Positions 10,915 through 21,505 of a DNA stretch of 64,000 bases are shown here, in pieces. Origin of the DNA: Agrypnia vestita (lineage: Eukaryota > Arthropoda > Insecta > Trichoptera > Phryganeidae). Each line of letters opens with the position of its first letter. Within the stretch, counting starts at the first letter, position 1. The stretch spans positions 167,527 to 231,526 of the forward strand of contig JADDOH010003931.1 in NCBI GenBank assembly GCA_016648135.1. Direction: 5' to 3'. The notes under the pieces are model-generated. The model had not been told where the DNA came from. It worked only from the letters and a program-made list of their open reading frames with translations, and searched no databases. Position numbers and translations under genes: made by a program.

Positions 10915-11108
10915 TGATGGTATTTAAACCGGTTACATAATGACCATTATTTGAGATTTGCATCCGACTATATCGATTATTGGTAACTGATTTTTCGGTC
11001 TGTCGGTACTGGATAACAGTCGCATCTCAGTTACCAAACGTCGATACAATCAGATACAAATCTCATGTAATACCATGAATAACCGGTTAAAAAAGTGGTT
11101 CGACCATC
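10915..11108. mobile_element. Palindromic element M2, copy 1
   Basis: Termini AGTGATGGTATTTAAACCGG and the diverged complement ending ACCATCAGT. Subterminal blocks TTTGAGATTTGCATC and CAGATACAAATCTCA form a second inverted pair. Same family as 24024-24251. Confidence 0.75.
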
Positions 11109-12372
11109 AGTTGTGCCTTCATTAATTTATTCATGAACTAAAAATATTTAAAAAAAACTGAGCTGATGTTATTTAGGAATAGGTCCATATATACTCAGCA
11201 TTACTTTTTATTGTATTGCTTCAATCAATATTCGGTTCATAATAGTTTAATATTCTTTGATTTGACAGAATTATTTATATGAAATCATTCCCTGGCAATT
11301 CTGTGCCACTCATCCTCTATCGAGAGGCCTCTCGACACCAATCCATGAAGAGAACTTGTCGCTCATAAGTATGTAAGATCATAAAAGAAAACTCTGGCAA
11401 TCTCAGAAATTATGATTAACTCAGTCGCAACCACCTGTCTACCTGTGTGTTAATTTATCATGTAAAAAATCTTACGAATTCATAATCGTTAATTTACGAT
11501 GTTTGCATTTTATAAGCCTCGTAAATACGCATGTATTTAAAAAATATATTATCCATCTTTAATATTTTAAGAGTTATGGCTTCCACAGCAAAGTGTTGTA
11601 TTATTATAGAGGAGCGATAACGAACCTTTTTACACAAGTGGATCAAAATATTTAAACTTTATAATATAAATTATACACAGTATAGCTACCAGGCTTTTCA
11701 CTGGATTTATAATATAAAAAATAAGGTGTGGGTACTTATAAAATTAACTATTGTATATCGTGTCGTTACACAGCTAATGACAGGTTATAATTAATCGTGT
11801 TTACCAAATTAATTTAAATCAAAAGCCTCTTTATTATTTTAAATTAAAATAGAATATCACGATTTTTAATAAAAAATAAAATATATTTATACCATGATAA
11901 GAGGGAGGAGTTGCTAGGGGAGCGGTGTGATTCCACTGATTTTGCACAGGGTCCTAAAAAATATGTAATAAACTTGATTTGATAATTTTCGTCTTCTTAG
12001 GTTGGTGATCGGTCATAGGTTGCAGAATATTACATAAAACATAGTTTTATATACATACATATTATAATATATGTTATAATGAATGCATAGTATGTAGAAA
12101 AATATATTTATATATATTAAATATATATAAAAATATAATTAATATTAATGAATAGTATATAGGAAAAAATTAAAAATCATAAGTTTATTTGATATTTTCA
12201 TACAACTTGCTACAAGCATTTTTTAAATAACATCGTGTTAATGAAACTATTTTTCCTTATTATATAACAGCCCACTTCTTCTTACAAAACTCAATTAAAA
12301 AAATTGTCTTTATTCACTGATATTTGAAAAGCATATACTGATAATAATTACTCACCCTACGTTCCGTAATAT
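11109..12372. other. A+T-rich DNA, nothing recognised
   Basis: AT dinucleotide runs around 12045-12130. A somewhat GC-richer patch at 11280-11450 has no recognised content. Confidence 0.6.
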
Positions 12373-12421
12373 GTTCAAACCACAGAACAATGAATTATTA
12401 TTCCTGTTCTGTGGTTCGAAC
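12373..12421. repeat. 17-bp inverted repeat (hairpin)
   Basis: Arms 12373-12389 and 12405-12421 (GTTCAAACCACAGAACA against its complement, one mismatch) around a 15-nt A+T-rich loop. No known binding site recognised. Confidence 0.7.
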
Positions 12422-12692
12422 GCTGACAATCAGAGACACAACAAGACAAAGAGAGAAGTGCACCGATACTCCCTTTACAGCACCACTACCTTAAATTCCC
12501 TGCACCATAAACATTACATTTTTGTTATCAATTCAAATCAAATTTCAGCATTTTATTGAAATATTATTTTAAAAAACTACAAATTAATAAATTATTTAAT
12601 GAAGAAAATATTAGAAAATGGTTCCGATAAAAGCTTCAATAATCAAAGTACAAGAATGAGAAAATGTATAATATGAATGTGTGTGAAAATTT

Positions 12693-12795
12693 ATTATGTG
12701 AACGAAGCAAAAGTAGTGTGCCAGGATAAAAGTATGTGGCATTCTATCCTCTGTGCCTACCTCTGTGGAGTGATTGTTAATTAGTTAATGTTTTT
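12693..12795 (+). mobile_element. LINE family 1, short 3' end
   Basis: Translates as the extreme C-terminus (NEAKVVCQDKSMWHSILCAY in one frame) followed by a TTAATTAGTTAA tail. Matches the 3' ends at 779 and 14893-15354. Severely 5'-truncated. Confidence 0.75.
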
Positions 12796-13623
12796 TAGAA
12801 AAAATCTTTTTAATTTAAAGTAATTCTACAAACAATATTCAAACTTTTTCCGCGTGCCGTAGGTTGCTAATCCATACTATGGAGAGTCTCGTTGAAAAAT
12901 AAAATAATATTTAACTTCGTGGCTATATTGCATCTAATTGACTCAACATTATTTTATGGCGTAATTTATAGTATTATAAAATACAAAATATCATTTACGT
13001 GATTATTTAGAAGCGTTAAACCGTTATACGTATGTATAATCAGCTTCATTGGTTTGGCCAAAGATCAAAAAAACATATTTGTTTTTTTGCTTACTTTTTT
13101 CATGAATAACAACTTGTTATTTCTAAATTCAATATGAATCATGATTTTTTAATTACATTTTTAACGCAATATTGTACGCAAATGAAAGAAAATTCTCTAT
13201 TTTTTAAAACCACGCCTAATACGCCTGTGTGTAACTGAGCTAGTACAAATACTTTAACAGTCTTTAAATTTATAAATCCTTGTCAAAAAAAATATAGGTT
13301 AAAAACATCCATGTGGTATAGACGCATTATGCAATTTTTTAATCCTACTGTTACACCAAGATCATAATTGGGTAGAAAACATCTAAGGGGTTGATAATAC
13401 TTTTAACTTCATGGTTTGTCAAATTTATAGATCATAAATTCCACATAGAAAAAATTAAGTAGGTACTCTTTTTCGTAGATTTTGATATTTTATAGAAAGA
13501 ACCCAACCGGTAAAACGTGCCATATCTTCGTAAATACATCTTTTTTTCTTATAATTACATTAAAATATATTAGGTGTTTGTAGGTCCAAATTTAAAGAAG
13601 CTATTTTCTCAGTTCCATGTTTT
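12796..13623. other. A+T-rich DNA, nothing recognised
   Basis: No element or gene signal recognised. Confidence 0.6.
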
Positions 13624-13911
13624 TTGCGTTGGATGCTTTCTGCAAAACTGCGTCCAATTGTTTATTTCTCTATAATTTATCGCTTCTATCGCACAGGTCC
13701 GCTTGTCTATTTCCTTTGTTTCTATAATTTGCCAAATGTCAAAATAAGAATGTTTCCCAATTTGCCATCACCACTTATCGAAGGAATGTTATCACGCAAA
13801 TGTTCTGGTATGAAAAAATGGTTTTCAAATTATTCTAGACCTTTGTGCAGCCGCGTATTTACTCAATTTTGTGCAGTACTTGATATAGGATGTCGTGACA
13901 GAAACAATTAA
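13624..13911 (+). CDS. Unrecognised 95-codon open frame
   Basis: Uninterrupted frame in less A+T-rich DNA than its surroundings. It carries aromatic- and Cys-rich segments (FYRTGPLVYFLCFYNLP about residues 22-38; Cys in the last third) and a basic middle. The minus strand of the same block is interrupted. I recognise no domain and see no clear splice sites. Could be an exon relic or transposon-derived. Confidence 0.15.
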   Translation: MRWMLSAKLRPIVYFSIIYRFYRTGPLVYFLCFYNLPNVKIRMFPNLPSPLIEGMLSRKCSGMKKWFSNYSRPLCSRVFTQFCAVLDIGCRDRNN

Positions 13912-14044
13912 AAATATTAAATTATCAGCTCACGAAAGTTTTTTAACAACCCTGTAAGAGAAAGTTACCCTTGTGGTGGGTTAAAAATCAATTGATATTT
14001 TGTTGGCCAAACCACTGCGAACCGCAATCCATCGATAAAACTTC

Positions 14045-14270
14045 GCTGCAGATGTAGGGCATTTGTATTATGGAGTAGACAGCGAAGGAGGGACTGGAAT
14101 GGTCATGTCAGAAGAATGGACAGCACCAGACTCCCTTATATCGCACCACATAATCAGCCTCATGGAACCTACCCTCGCGATAAATGGAGGGATAGCTGGC
14201 AATCCACCTCACAGGAGGCGCTTACGAACAGACCATATAGGTCAATTAAAAGGAAGAAGAAGAAGACATT
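14045..14270 (+). mobile_element. LINE family 5 (RTE-like), 3' end with GAA tail
   Basis: Frames give RDWNGHVRRMDSTRLPYIA, then PRDKWRDSWQSTSQEALTNR, then a GAAGAAGAAG tail. The HVxRMxxxRL and KRWxDSWxSxSQEA signature is the usual C-terminal end of a common insect RTE-like endonuclease/RT. A frame switch around 14115 and loss of everything upstream mark it as dead. Second copy at 28660-28985. Confidence 0.8.
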
Positions 14271-14595
14271 AATAATTAATGACTTATTAATTTCATTAAT
14301 TAATAAAAGAAGCTTCAAGTTATAATAATAATAATTATTATAAAATTACAATTATTTATTTTTATCTGCCTGTGTTACGATAAAAATTGATTTAACAATA
14401 GTCGAGATTGAAGATTTTACATTAAAAATTGATAAAATAAAATATGGCGCCATTTTCGTAAAAAAAAATATCTCAAGGACGCATTGCATAAAAACTGTTT
14501 AGTTCTATACTAATATTTAAAATTGCCATACAATGGAAATGATATTTTGAAAATCCGCGGTTTCACTTGTTCAAAGTTTTGATATTTCGCTGTCA

Positions 14596-14784
14596 GTGAT
14601 ATACGCTATTGTTGTATTTACTTTGGGTTTTTACTCCGAAAGTCATTTAAAATGTGTTCAAACTCTGAAACCGCGTGTGACACGTATTAATCGTCTGGTA
14701 CATAACATATTTAACGCATGCAAAAAAATTAAATTATCCAACAAATTTTATACTAAAGATGAAGCGACTGTTTTTCGTTTTTGA
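14596..14784 (+). CDS. Unrecognised 62-codon open frame
   Basis: Short frame with a hydrophobic start and a Lys-rich end, in moderately A+T-rich DNA. The preceding 270 bases hold nothing recognised. No homology recognised and no splice context; probably fortuitous, listed because it is the only coding-like item between 14.3 and 14.9 kb. Confidence 0.1.
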   Translation: MIYAIVVFTLGFYSESHLKCVQTLKPRVTRINRLVHNIFNACKKIKLSNKFYTKDEATVFRF

Positions 14785-14892
14785 GAATAAACATTAATTT
14801 TGTCCATAATATAGGCACAAAAAAAACTAGAATTATTATTAAAAAATCTCTGTAACCGTTCGTAATACGTCAATCATCTAGTTAAATTGTAA

Positions 14893-15354
14893 CATTGTAT
14901 GGAGTTCTTGTACCGACACTGATGTATGGAAGTGAAGCCTGGAGCTGGCAGAAGAGGAACGATAGCAGACTGAATGCAGTCTAGATGAGATCCTTTAGAC
15001 GTATGTGTGGCAAATAAATTTATGATAGAGTAAAGAATGAAGATATTAGGAATGAATTGTAAAGCTGATCTTAGCGTAATTCATAGAATTAAAACAGGGT
15101 CGCTCAGGTAGTTTGGGCACGTTGAGCGAATGAATGAGGAAATAATGGTAAGAAAGATATATAATGCAAGTGTTGAAGACGCCAGAAAAAGAGAGTGACC
15201 GCGGGAGACTAGAAGGTGGTCCCGTTAGAAGCCTCAACAACCATCTAGCTTGCATGCGAAGATGTATGAATGTGGATGAGGCGAGAGTTTTATATCAGGA
15301 CAGAAGAGTATGGCGCTATATCCTCTCTGCCTACCCCCATGGTAAGTAAGTAAG
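14893..15354 (+). mobile_element. LINE family 1 insertion with 10-bp target duplication
   Basis: The 10-bp TAAATTGTAA flanks the copy at 14883-14892 and 15355-15364. Translation with stops gives GVLVPTLMYGSEAWSWQKRN, then VWAHVERMNEE and KIYNASVED, then MRRCMNVDEARVLYQDRR and WRYILSAYP, and a GTAAGTAAGTAAGTAAAT tail. This is the best-preserved family 1 copy here and fixes the 3' tail as a short (AAGT/TTAG) repeat. It begins after the RT core, so it cannot encode a polymerase. Confidence 0.88.
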
Positions 15355-15407
15355 TAAATTGTAAATTTAACCACTATTGTAAGATAAAAGCATAACCAAG
15401 TTAATCT

Positions 15408-15640
15408 TTCATATTCTTCTTCTTCTTATATTGACATCTCCTATTGGAAGTTGGCGGACACGAAACAACTGTCGAATTACGCTAGAACTATGTTACCAGT
15501 ACCTCAAGTTACACAGCCATGAGATTCGGCATCTTTCTATACTTCATTTTTTACTTATTTTCCCCTGGATGATGAGTTGGTTTAATGTATAGGTCCTCTC
15601 ATATTATGTCCTAGATACTCAAGCTTTCATTTTTTTATGT
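15408..15640 (-). mobile_element. LINE family 4 (RTE-like), 3' end
   Basis: Plus strand begins with TTCTTCTTCTTAT and a CATCTCCTATTGGAAGTTGG block that complements the 3' end of the copy at 3445-4083, followed by the GGATGATGAGTTGG and ATGTCCTAGATACTCAAG blocks common in 3' parts of this insect family. Reads toward 15408. Confidence 0.65.
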
Positions 15641-16658
15641 TTAATAATTATTTGAAGTTTACATAATATTTTACATATATGTTACACATTATTTAATTTT
15701 TATAGATTTCTTTTTTCAAATTTTTTACAGTCCCTTGAAAGTATAAGCTTGTGTATGGAACCGGAGAATGTCACAAGTGTGATAGATAACTATATTTTTT
15801 AATAACATGTAACACTTACATGCAAAGAATTATATATATAAATATTTAAAGATAAGTATATGAAGTTAATATTACAATATTTAAAAATAAGCATGTTAAG
15901 GTTAATAATATCACAAATTCCATCACTCAATTGTTCAATGATTTTACGTACTTTTTGAACCTTGCATTATGTTGTATAGTTCTAAGATTCGCAGGTAGAT
16001 TATAGAAATGTTTAATTCCTAATTATCTGTAGAATTGTTGCATGGCTGTTTTACTGCATACATGTAGATATATTTAGGGTTCCAATCATGTGCGCTCTTT
16101 TGCTACGTCTATTTTGATCTTGAACTATATTTTTTCGACCCACGAAATTTTCAGTATATAGCGTCTATAGAGCCACATCTCAAAGGCACATATTTAACAT
16201 TGTTATTGTTATAATAACAACCTTTACACTGCTAGTAAAATAATTATACGCGCCCTCGCTTTGTAAGCCAATGACTTTTCAATATTCAAACATTAATTTT
16301 TCGGTATCTTGCATATCCTGGATCAGTTGTGTACCGAATAATTGATTATATCATTATTATGTTATTAAATTGATGAAATTGTATTATACATATAAATGTT
16401 TTTTTTATGTTATATACTAAGGCGAATTTTTTTCTCTTCTTATAAGCGATGTAGTGAATCTTGGTGTATTTTCTATAAACCGAAGTATTTGAAAACAATT
16501 AGCAATTACCCAAAAATCTATTACCGGATAATTTACAGAAAGTCATATAGGTCTATATTTTACTCACTGTTTGAGGAGTGCTAGCTTTTGTATACAACAT
16601 CGAAGATAATAAATAGGATTGTGGTTTTGTAAATAGAAAAAAATAATTAAGATGAATT
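15641..16658. other. A+T-rich DNA, nothing recognised
   Basis: About 1 kb with no gene or element signal. A 62-codon frame at 16396-16584 has no credible features. Confidence 0.6.
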
Positions 16659-17706
16659 GTGGGGTGTAAAAGCACCAATATACAAAAAAAAAATTCAGTC
16701 ATCGAGGATTCAGTATCATCATCACTCTTGGCACTACAGCCCTTGGTGGGTCTTGGCCTCCTCAATAATCTTCCTCCACTCATCTCGGTTTAGTGCCAGT
16801 TCTTTCCACTTCCGAAGCTTTAAGGCAGGTATGTCTTTGAGGACGTTGTCACTCCATCTTGATTTTGGCCTTCCTAAGCTCCTTCGCCCTATTGGCCTTG
16901 AGTTCAACAGGGACTTTGGTGCTTGATGCTCGGACATTCCCTCCACAACCACCGAAGTTTTCCCAGTTTTATAAATTTAGTGACGTTTGGCTCCTTAAAT
17001 AGAATATAGAGCTCATTGTTGTAACGTCTGCGCCAAAGTCCATTTTCTACAACCGGTCCGAAGATACGTCTCAAATTTTCCTTTCAAAAACGTCCAGTGC
17101 TCGCTCATTCCTCTTAGTTAGTACCCGCGTCTCAGCTGCGTACGTGAGCACTGACCTAACAAGCGTTTTGTACACTAATATCTTGGTGTTTCTGGATAGC
17201 AGTCTGGATTTTATCTGCTTTTGTAGGCGGAGAAAGCAGCGATTTGCGCTCACTGTGCGCTTCTGGATCTCCTCTGTAATGTTATTGTTGCTTGTTATCA
17301 AGGATCCTAGGTATGTAAATCTTGAAACCGTTTCAAAATTTTGACTTCCACACCAGAGAGTTGGGATTTGTTGGGTGCATCCTACGGCCATGTATTTTGG
17401 TCTTCTGCTGGTGACTACTATGAGACCCATGTTTTTGGCAGAACTTTCAAGATTTACGAAGGCATTACGTAAAGCATCGGGAGTTTTCGCAATTATGTCG
17501 ATATCATCGAGGATTACTCATTTACAATTTACTGAAATTGAGATTTTATAGGAAACATAGCCTGTAAATTAAAAGGAAACATGATTTTGAAAAGGATAGA
17601 TACATAAAATTCAGAATTCAGAATCAAATTAGTGATCCTCCGTGACTGCATTCAAAACATTTTTTTAATTTTTTTGGATATTGCTGCCTCTGCTTTTATA
17701 CCACAC
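16659..17706. mobile_element. Palindromic short element M1, copy B, split by a LINE
   Basis: Opens GTGGGGTGTAAAAGC and closes GCTTTTATACCACAC. The subterminal TCATCGAGGATT block, which in copies C and D is followed at once by ACTAATTT or related sequence, is here interrupted by a LINE and duplicated on both sides. Removing the insert leaves an element of about the usual length (roughly 240 bp). Confidence 0.8.
16711..17503 (-). mobile_element. LINE family 2 (RTE-like) inserted in M1, 12-bp duplication
   Basis: Flanked by TCATCGAGGATT at 16699-16710 and 17504-17515. On the minus strand it begins just after the RT catalytic box: DIDIIAKTPDALRNAF, then a 119-codon frame (17430-17071) with MGLIVVTSRRPKYM, FTYLGSLI, LVYKTLVRSVLTYAAETRVL, and after a break a 72-codon frame (16952-16734) with LNSRPIGRRSLGRPKSRW and WRKIIEEAKTHQGL. 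The tail is TGATGATGATA. The post-RT order and the trinucleotide tail are RTE-like. The 5' junction shows microhomology: the target's own TCGATGA supplies the codons preceding the catalytic-box remnant. Confidence 0.9.
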
Positions 17707-17757
17707 TTATTATATTTAAAAAAGATACAGAATGTATCAGAAATTAAAATAATATAT

Positions 17758-18330
17758 TGTAACGAGGCTAAAAAGAATTGCGCACATCTGTCACATATCA
17801 CAACACCACTATCGAAAATTACAGAATGACCTAGCGTAATCTACGGCTTTCGGGAGGCATCTAAAACATTCGAGAAACATCTATAAAGCGGGAATAAAAT
17901 CGGGAATGCCTAGAAGGTTTGATACCAGCATTGGCCAGATATAAGTAAGACCGCGCGCGTGAGTAAGGAGTTGTTGTGGACCGCGAAAACAGAAGCGAAG
18001 ACGGCCACAGGTCGCGGAGGCCAGGGTGGCCAACCGTGCGATAACTCAGGCGAATAATCTAGTAAATTTCTTAAGTAGTAAAATAAATAAAAGCGCAAAT
18101 TACGTGGGAAAACTGGATGAAATATTCTAGTAAATGTTAAATAAAGTGTTAAAGCGATAATAAAGTGTTTATTTACGAATGATAAATTTCAAAATAGTGT
18201 AATTTAATGAAAAGCGTTAAGTTTAATAGTGTTAAATGACTTTGTACAGTGAATAATTAATTAATCATTATTTTCACTAACTAATTTCCAGCATTTTCAT
18301 TCATTCCTCTTGCAGCCACGATATGTGACA
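17758..18330 (+). mobile_element. Solo LTR, copy 1 (573 bp)
   Basis: Starts TGTAACGAGGCTAAAA and ends ATATGTGACA, with ATAT on both sides (17754-17757 and 18331-18334) as a probable 4-bp duplication. The same sequence lies inverted at 38681-39252, sharing CGGCTTTCGGGA, GCGCGCG, CCAGGGTGGCCAACCGTGCG and AATAAAGTGTTAAAGCGATA in order. No gag/pol on either side. Contains a TATAAG-type box near 17938 and perfect or near-perfect TTCnnGAA pairs around 17850-17880. Confidence 0.85.
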
Positions 18331-18555
18331 ATATTTAAATATGTAATTTTCAACCATCATTTTACTACAAAATGTCCTAATTTATTTATTAATTTACTAC
18401 ATATTTTATTAACAATTTTCTCATTTAAAAAATCGGGATGTGCAAGCAACTCCTGTTTCCCATACAAAAGTTAACTTTAATGTGGCAGTGACAACAAGAG
18501 GAAAATGTTACTTATTATACAAATAAAAATATATTGTACCAAGATACTTTTCCAG

Positions 18556-18556
<1 letters not shown>

Positions 18557-18586
<30 letters not shown>
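18557..18586. repeat. (AT)n microsatellite
   Basis: Uninterrupted alternating AT run directly abutting foldback copy 2. Confidence 0.9.
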
Positions 18587-18589
<3 letters not shown>

Positions 18590-19154
18590 GGTTATTTGTA
18601 AAACATTAATAACCTCTCAGGACTATACTCCTGCCTTGGTTATGAGTCGAAAATGTTCAAGCTATTATGACCTAATATCAGTAGTTAAGGAGATATGCGA
18701 CATCAAAGTTTGCATTTTTTTTTCAATATTTCTGACTTATTTTTTGTAAAACGTTGGACTATCATTACAGTAACTTATATCGAGTATGAAAAATTCATTC
18801 CCTTTAATACAAGTCAAATAAAAAAAAATAAAAACCTTCGAATTCCAATTGGAAAACATTCCAATTGGAATTTTTTCAGGGTTTTAATCATTTTATTTAA
18901 CTTGTATTAAAACGAATGAATTTTTCGTAACTGATATTAGTTACTCTAATAAGTCAAAAATATTTTTTAAAAAATGTAAAAAGTGTAAACTATCAATAGT
19001 TATGGAGATATGCGACATCACACATAATGTGTGATGTAGCATATCTCCATAACTATTGATATTAGGTCATGATAGCTTGAAAATTTTCGATTCATAATCA
19101 AGGCAGGAGTATAGTCCTGCGAGGTTATTAATGTTTTTCAAATAAACCTGTATA
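18583..19154. mobile_element. Foldback element F, copy 2
   Basis: Best-preserved foldback copy: opens TATACACGGTTATTTG and closes CAAATAAACCTGTATA. Arms share GTTCAAGCTATTATGACCTA, GACATCAAAGTTTGCA, CTGACTTATTTTTTG and GTAACTTATATCGA blocks. The centre is a second palindrome around AATTCCAATTGG / CCAATTGGAATT (18840-18872). An extra 35-bp hairpin lies at 18991-19061. No coding sequence. Confidence 0.85.
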
Positions 19155-19780
19155 TATATAATAATGAAAGATAAGCATATTAACATATTATCCATCGAAT
19201 CCTTTAGAGTCAACATAGTTTTCAGCGGACGTCTAGTATCATAGGGTGCACAATAATATAATAAACCTATAAATAAAGTACGTACTCTTGGAGATTACAA
19301 ACGCTTTATCTAGGGAATAATGACCGACAGCGGAAATGAAGCTGACTGAGAAAGGGGATTTCGAGATTCAAACTGAAAAATGGCATTTCCTGTCATTACC
19401 GTCTGGAACTCAGCTGATTACTGAATGAACCGGAATTACTAAGTGAATTTGATGTTTTGTTTCATTCTTGAGCGTGGTCGGTATATGCAAAGATAAGTAC
19501 AGACAATTACTGATTTGAAATTAAAATAAAAAAATGGTCATTAAACAGATAGACCGTTAAGTGAGGAGATACTGTATATAATAATAATAATAATGTATAT
19601 CCCAGCGTAACCAGGTTGTAAGTGCAAGACCTGGTCCGCCATATAAATTACACGTTACATGTAGGTAATATTGAACTAATATGCATAGAGAGAAAATACA
19701 AAAAAGAGGAAATAGAAGAAAAACGTAAACGAGGAGCTATTAAATAATTTAAATAATATACAACATAAAAATAAGACGGT
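19155..19780. other. No gene recognised; small TAA repeat
   Basis: 19290-19500 is less A+T-rich and looks unique; a TAA run lies at about 19578-19593. Nothing else recognised. Confidence 0.5.
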
Positions 19781-20350
19781 AATAATAATAATACTAGTTG
19801 GCTCATTTATATAGCGCTGTTTTCGTGAGTGCTCACCTCAAGGGCGCTTCGTATAAAACAATTGACTGACTAAAAACACTTATTTATATACTTATTCACT
19901 AGATAACATGCAAGAATCAGGAATCAGGTATTTTCGCGGAGTGCATACTAGGAGTGGGAAACATTACGCAGTGTTGTATCGGTTCGATTCTATAAGTTTT
20001 TATATGATTGTATAAACAAATGCGTCTTTAGTTATTTTTTGATCTGTGGAAAGCTGTCTGTATGTCTCAGTTTATTAGATAGTTTATTCCACAAATTTGG
20101 TCCAGCCACCGCGAAAGCACGATCACCGAAATTGGTTTTGTGGACGCGATTTACTTCTAATGACCTATTTGTATTAGACGTTGATACTGAGCGAAGAGAT
20201 AGTTGTCTGTTATTTGCGGAAAATGCAACGCAGAAGTTGGTAATGTATTGAGGGGCCATGTTGTGAATAGCCTTGAATATTGTGAGGGATAACTTATATT
20301 TAAACCTCTCTGGACATTTAAGCCAGTGAATAAACATACACATAAAAAAG
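19781..20350 (-). mobile_element. CR1/L2-like LINE, 3' fragment with RT C-terminus
   Basis: Minus-strand frame of 103 codons (20343-20032) reads the C-terminal tail of CR1/L2-clade reverse transcriptases: FKAIHNMAPQYI, then NTNRSLEVNRVHKT, GDRAFAVAGPNLWNKL and TDSFPQIKK. It is followed by about 240 bp of 3' UTR with GCGCCCTTGAGGTGAG and CAGCGCTATATAAATGAGCC and a TTATTATTATT tail (19781-19793). It lacks the polymerase core and endonuclease: 5'-truncated. The 3' UTR motif recurs at 5150-5243. Confidence 0.88.
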
Positions 20351-20559
20351 CAATTTCAAAGTTTTTAAATAGTAATATTAATAAAGACTCTAAAATAATA
20401 ATTTTAGTGAAATAATAATAATAGAAATCTGGAGCAAAGTCGAGCTAGAGCGAGAGTGTAACTAGTTTCCAATAAAATAGTTATGTTTTGAGTTTTTTTG
20501 TGTAGTAGAATAATTACGTTAAAAATTCAATTAGACCATTATACGAGGATGAATATTTT

Positions 20560-21060
20560 TATTAAATAATTTCAGCACTATCAGCATGTCGTTGTGCGAA
20601 GTTATAATCCCGTAATTATCCCCCGCATGAGGTCAATTTTGAAACCAATTGCGCCCTGAAAGTTTAACGTTTGCGAATTTCCCGTCAAAACGTTGACATC
20701 CGAATCCGGCTTAATGTTAGCCAATGCACCCCACACCCCGGCCAGTTGCGATAAACCATTCAAACAACAATAAACCGTAAAACCCGCCTAATTTCTGGGG
20801 CATTTCGTTAGTCTACTGTGGGGCAATAAAGGCCATTATTGCGCTACAATTAAATTGCGTTTACGACGGTATGATTACGGTGATTCACTTGTTGGGCGTA
20901 CGCGATAATAGGCCGTGATTACGCGTTTAATTACGATGTTGGCTGAACGGCGCGTGAGGCGGATAATAAAGGCCGGTCTTGCGAGCAGGATTTATGGCGG
21001 TTATAACGTTTCAGTCATGTTATTTTGGAATAAGTATTTTCCTTTGTGGTTAGACACAGT
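20560..21060. promoter_or_regulatory. Putative enhancer-like unique block with repeated homeodomain motifs
   Basis: About 500 bp of repeat-free, GC-balanced DNA with no frame of note. AATAAAGGCC occurs twice (20825-20834, 20966-20975), ATAATAGGCC once (20905-20914), AACAATAAACC at 20766-20776 and ATTTATGGCGG at 20990-21000; these resemble Caudal/Abd-B type (TTTATG/TTTATTG) sites. TGATTACG occurs at 20872 and 20917 and TTAATTACG at 20928. The clustering suggests a cis-regulatory module. It is a reading by motif only. Confidence 0.3.
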
Positions 21061-21373
21061 TAGACATATCCGGATTGGAAATTTTCCAACGCTGATTTCG
21101 AAACTTTCTACAAACGATATTTGACATTTATTTTGTACTGCAACTGCTTAACGGATTATAGTTGTTGTCTTTTTTATATTTATTTAGAGAATAATAAAAT
21201 TTATCTTTAATTAATATTTACTACTAAATTTATCTTTAATTAATTAATAATTAAATTTTATATAATAATTTTCTATTTTACTCAGATTTTACATATTAAA
21301 ATCATTGTGTTAAGCTTAAGTCCTTGTTTTACGGTAAACCAAGGTTATAAATATATTAATTAAAGTATAAAAT

Positions 21374-21505
21374 GTTTTTTTTTCAATTGGTTGAGCAACT
21401 TTGTAGATTAATATTTAAAAAATTCATTTTATTGTTTTTTAATCTATTTATATTTGATTAATTACACCTACATGTTTCGGAAATACCTTTGCATCGTCAG
21501 AGTGT
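21374..21505 (-). mobile_element. PLE-type terminal repeat with hammerhead core
   Basis: On the minus strand a hammerhead core at 21505-21464 is followed by GTGTAATTAATCAAATATAA and, at the far end, GTTGCTCAACCAATTGAAAA. Elements at 32876-33010 and 48429-48548 have the same order, so this is a short family of about 130 bp ending in a poly(A)-like run. Terminal repeats of Penelope-like elements are known to carry such cores. No GIY-YIG or RT sequence adjoins. Confidence 0.65.
21464..21505 (-). ncRNA. Hammerhead ribozyme core (type I, minimal)
   Basis: On the minus strand: helix I strand ACACT (21505-21501), CTGACGA (21500-21494), a 15-nt helix II region, GAAA (21478-21475), self-complementary helix III ACATGT, cleavage-site A at 21469, then helix I strand GGTGT. 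All conserved core positions (CUGANGA, GAAA, UH) are present. Helix III is too short for a stable monomer, so dimer formation through its palindrome would be needed. Helix II is weak (few pairs). Confidence 0.6.
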
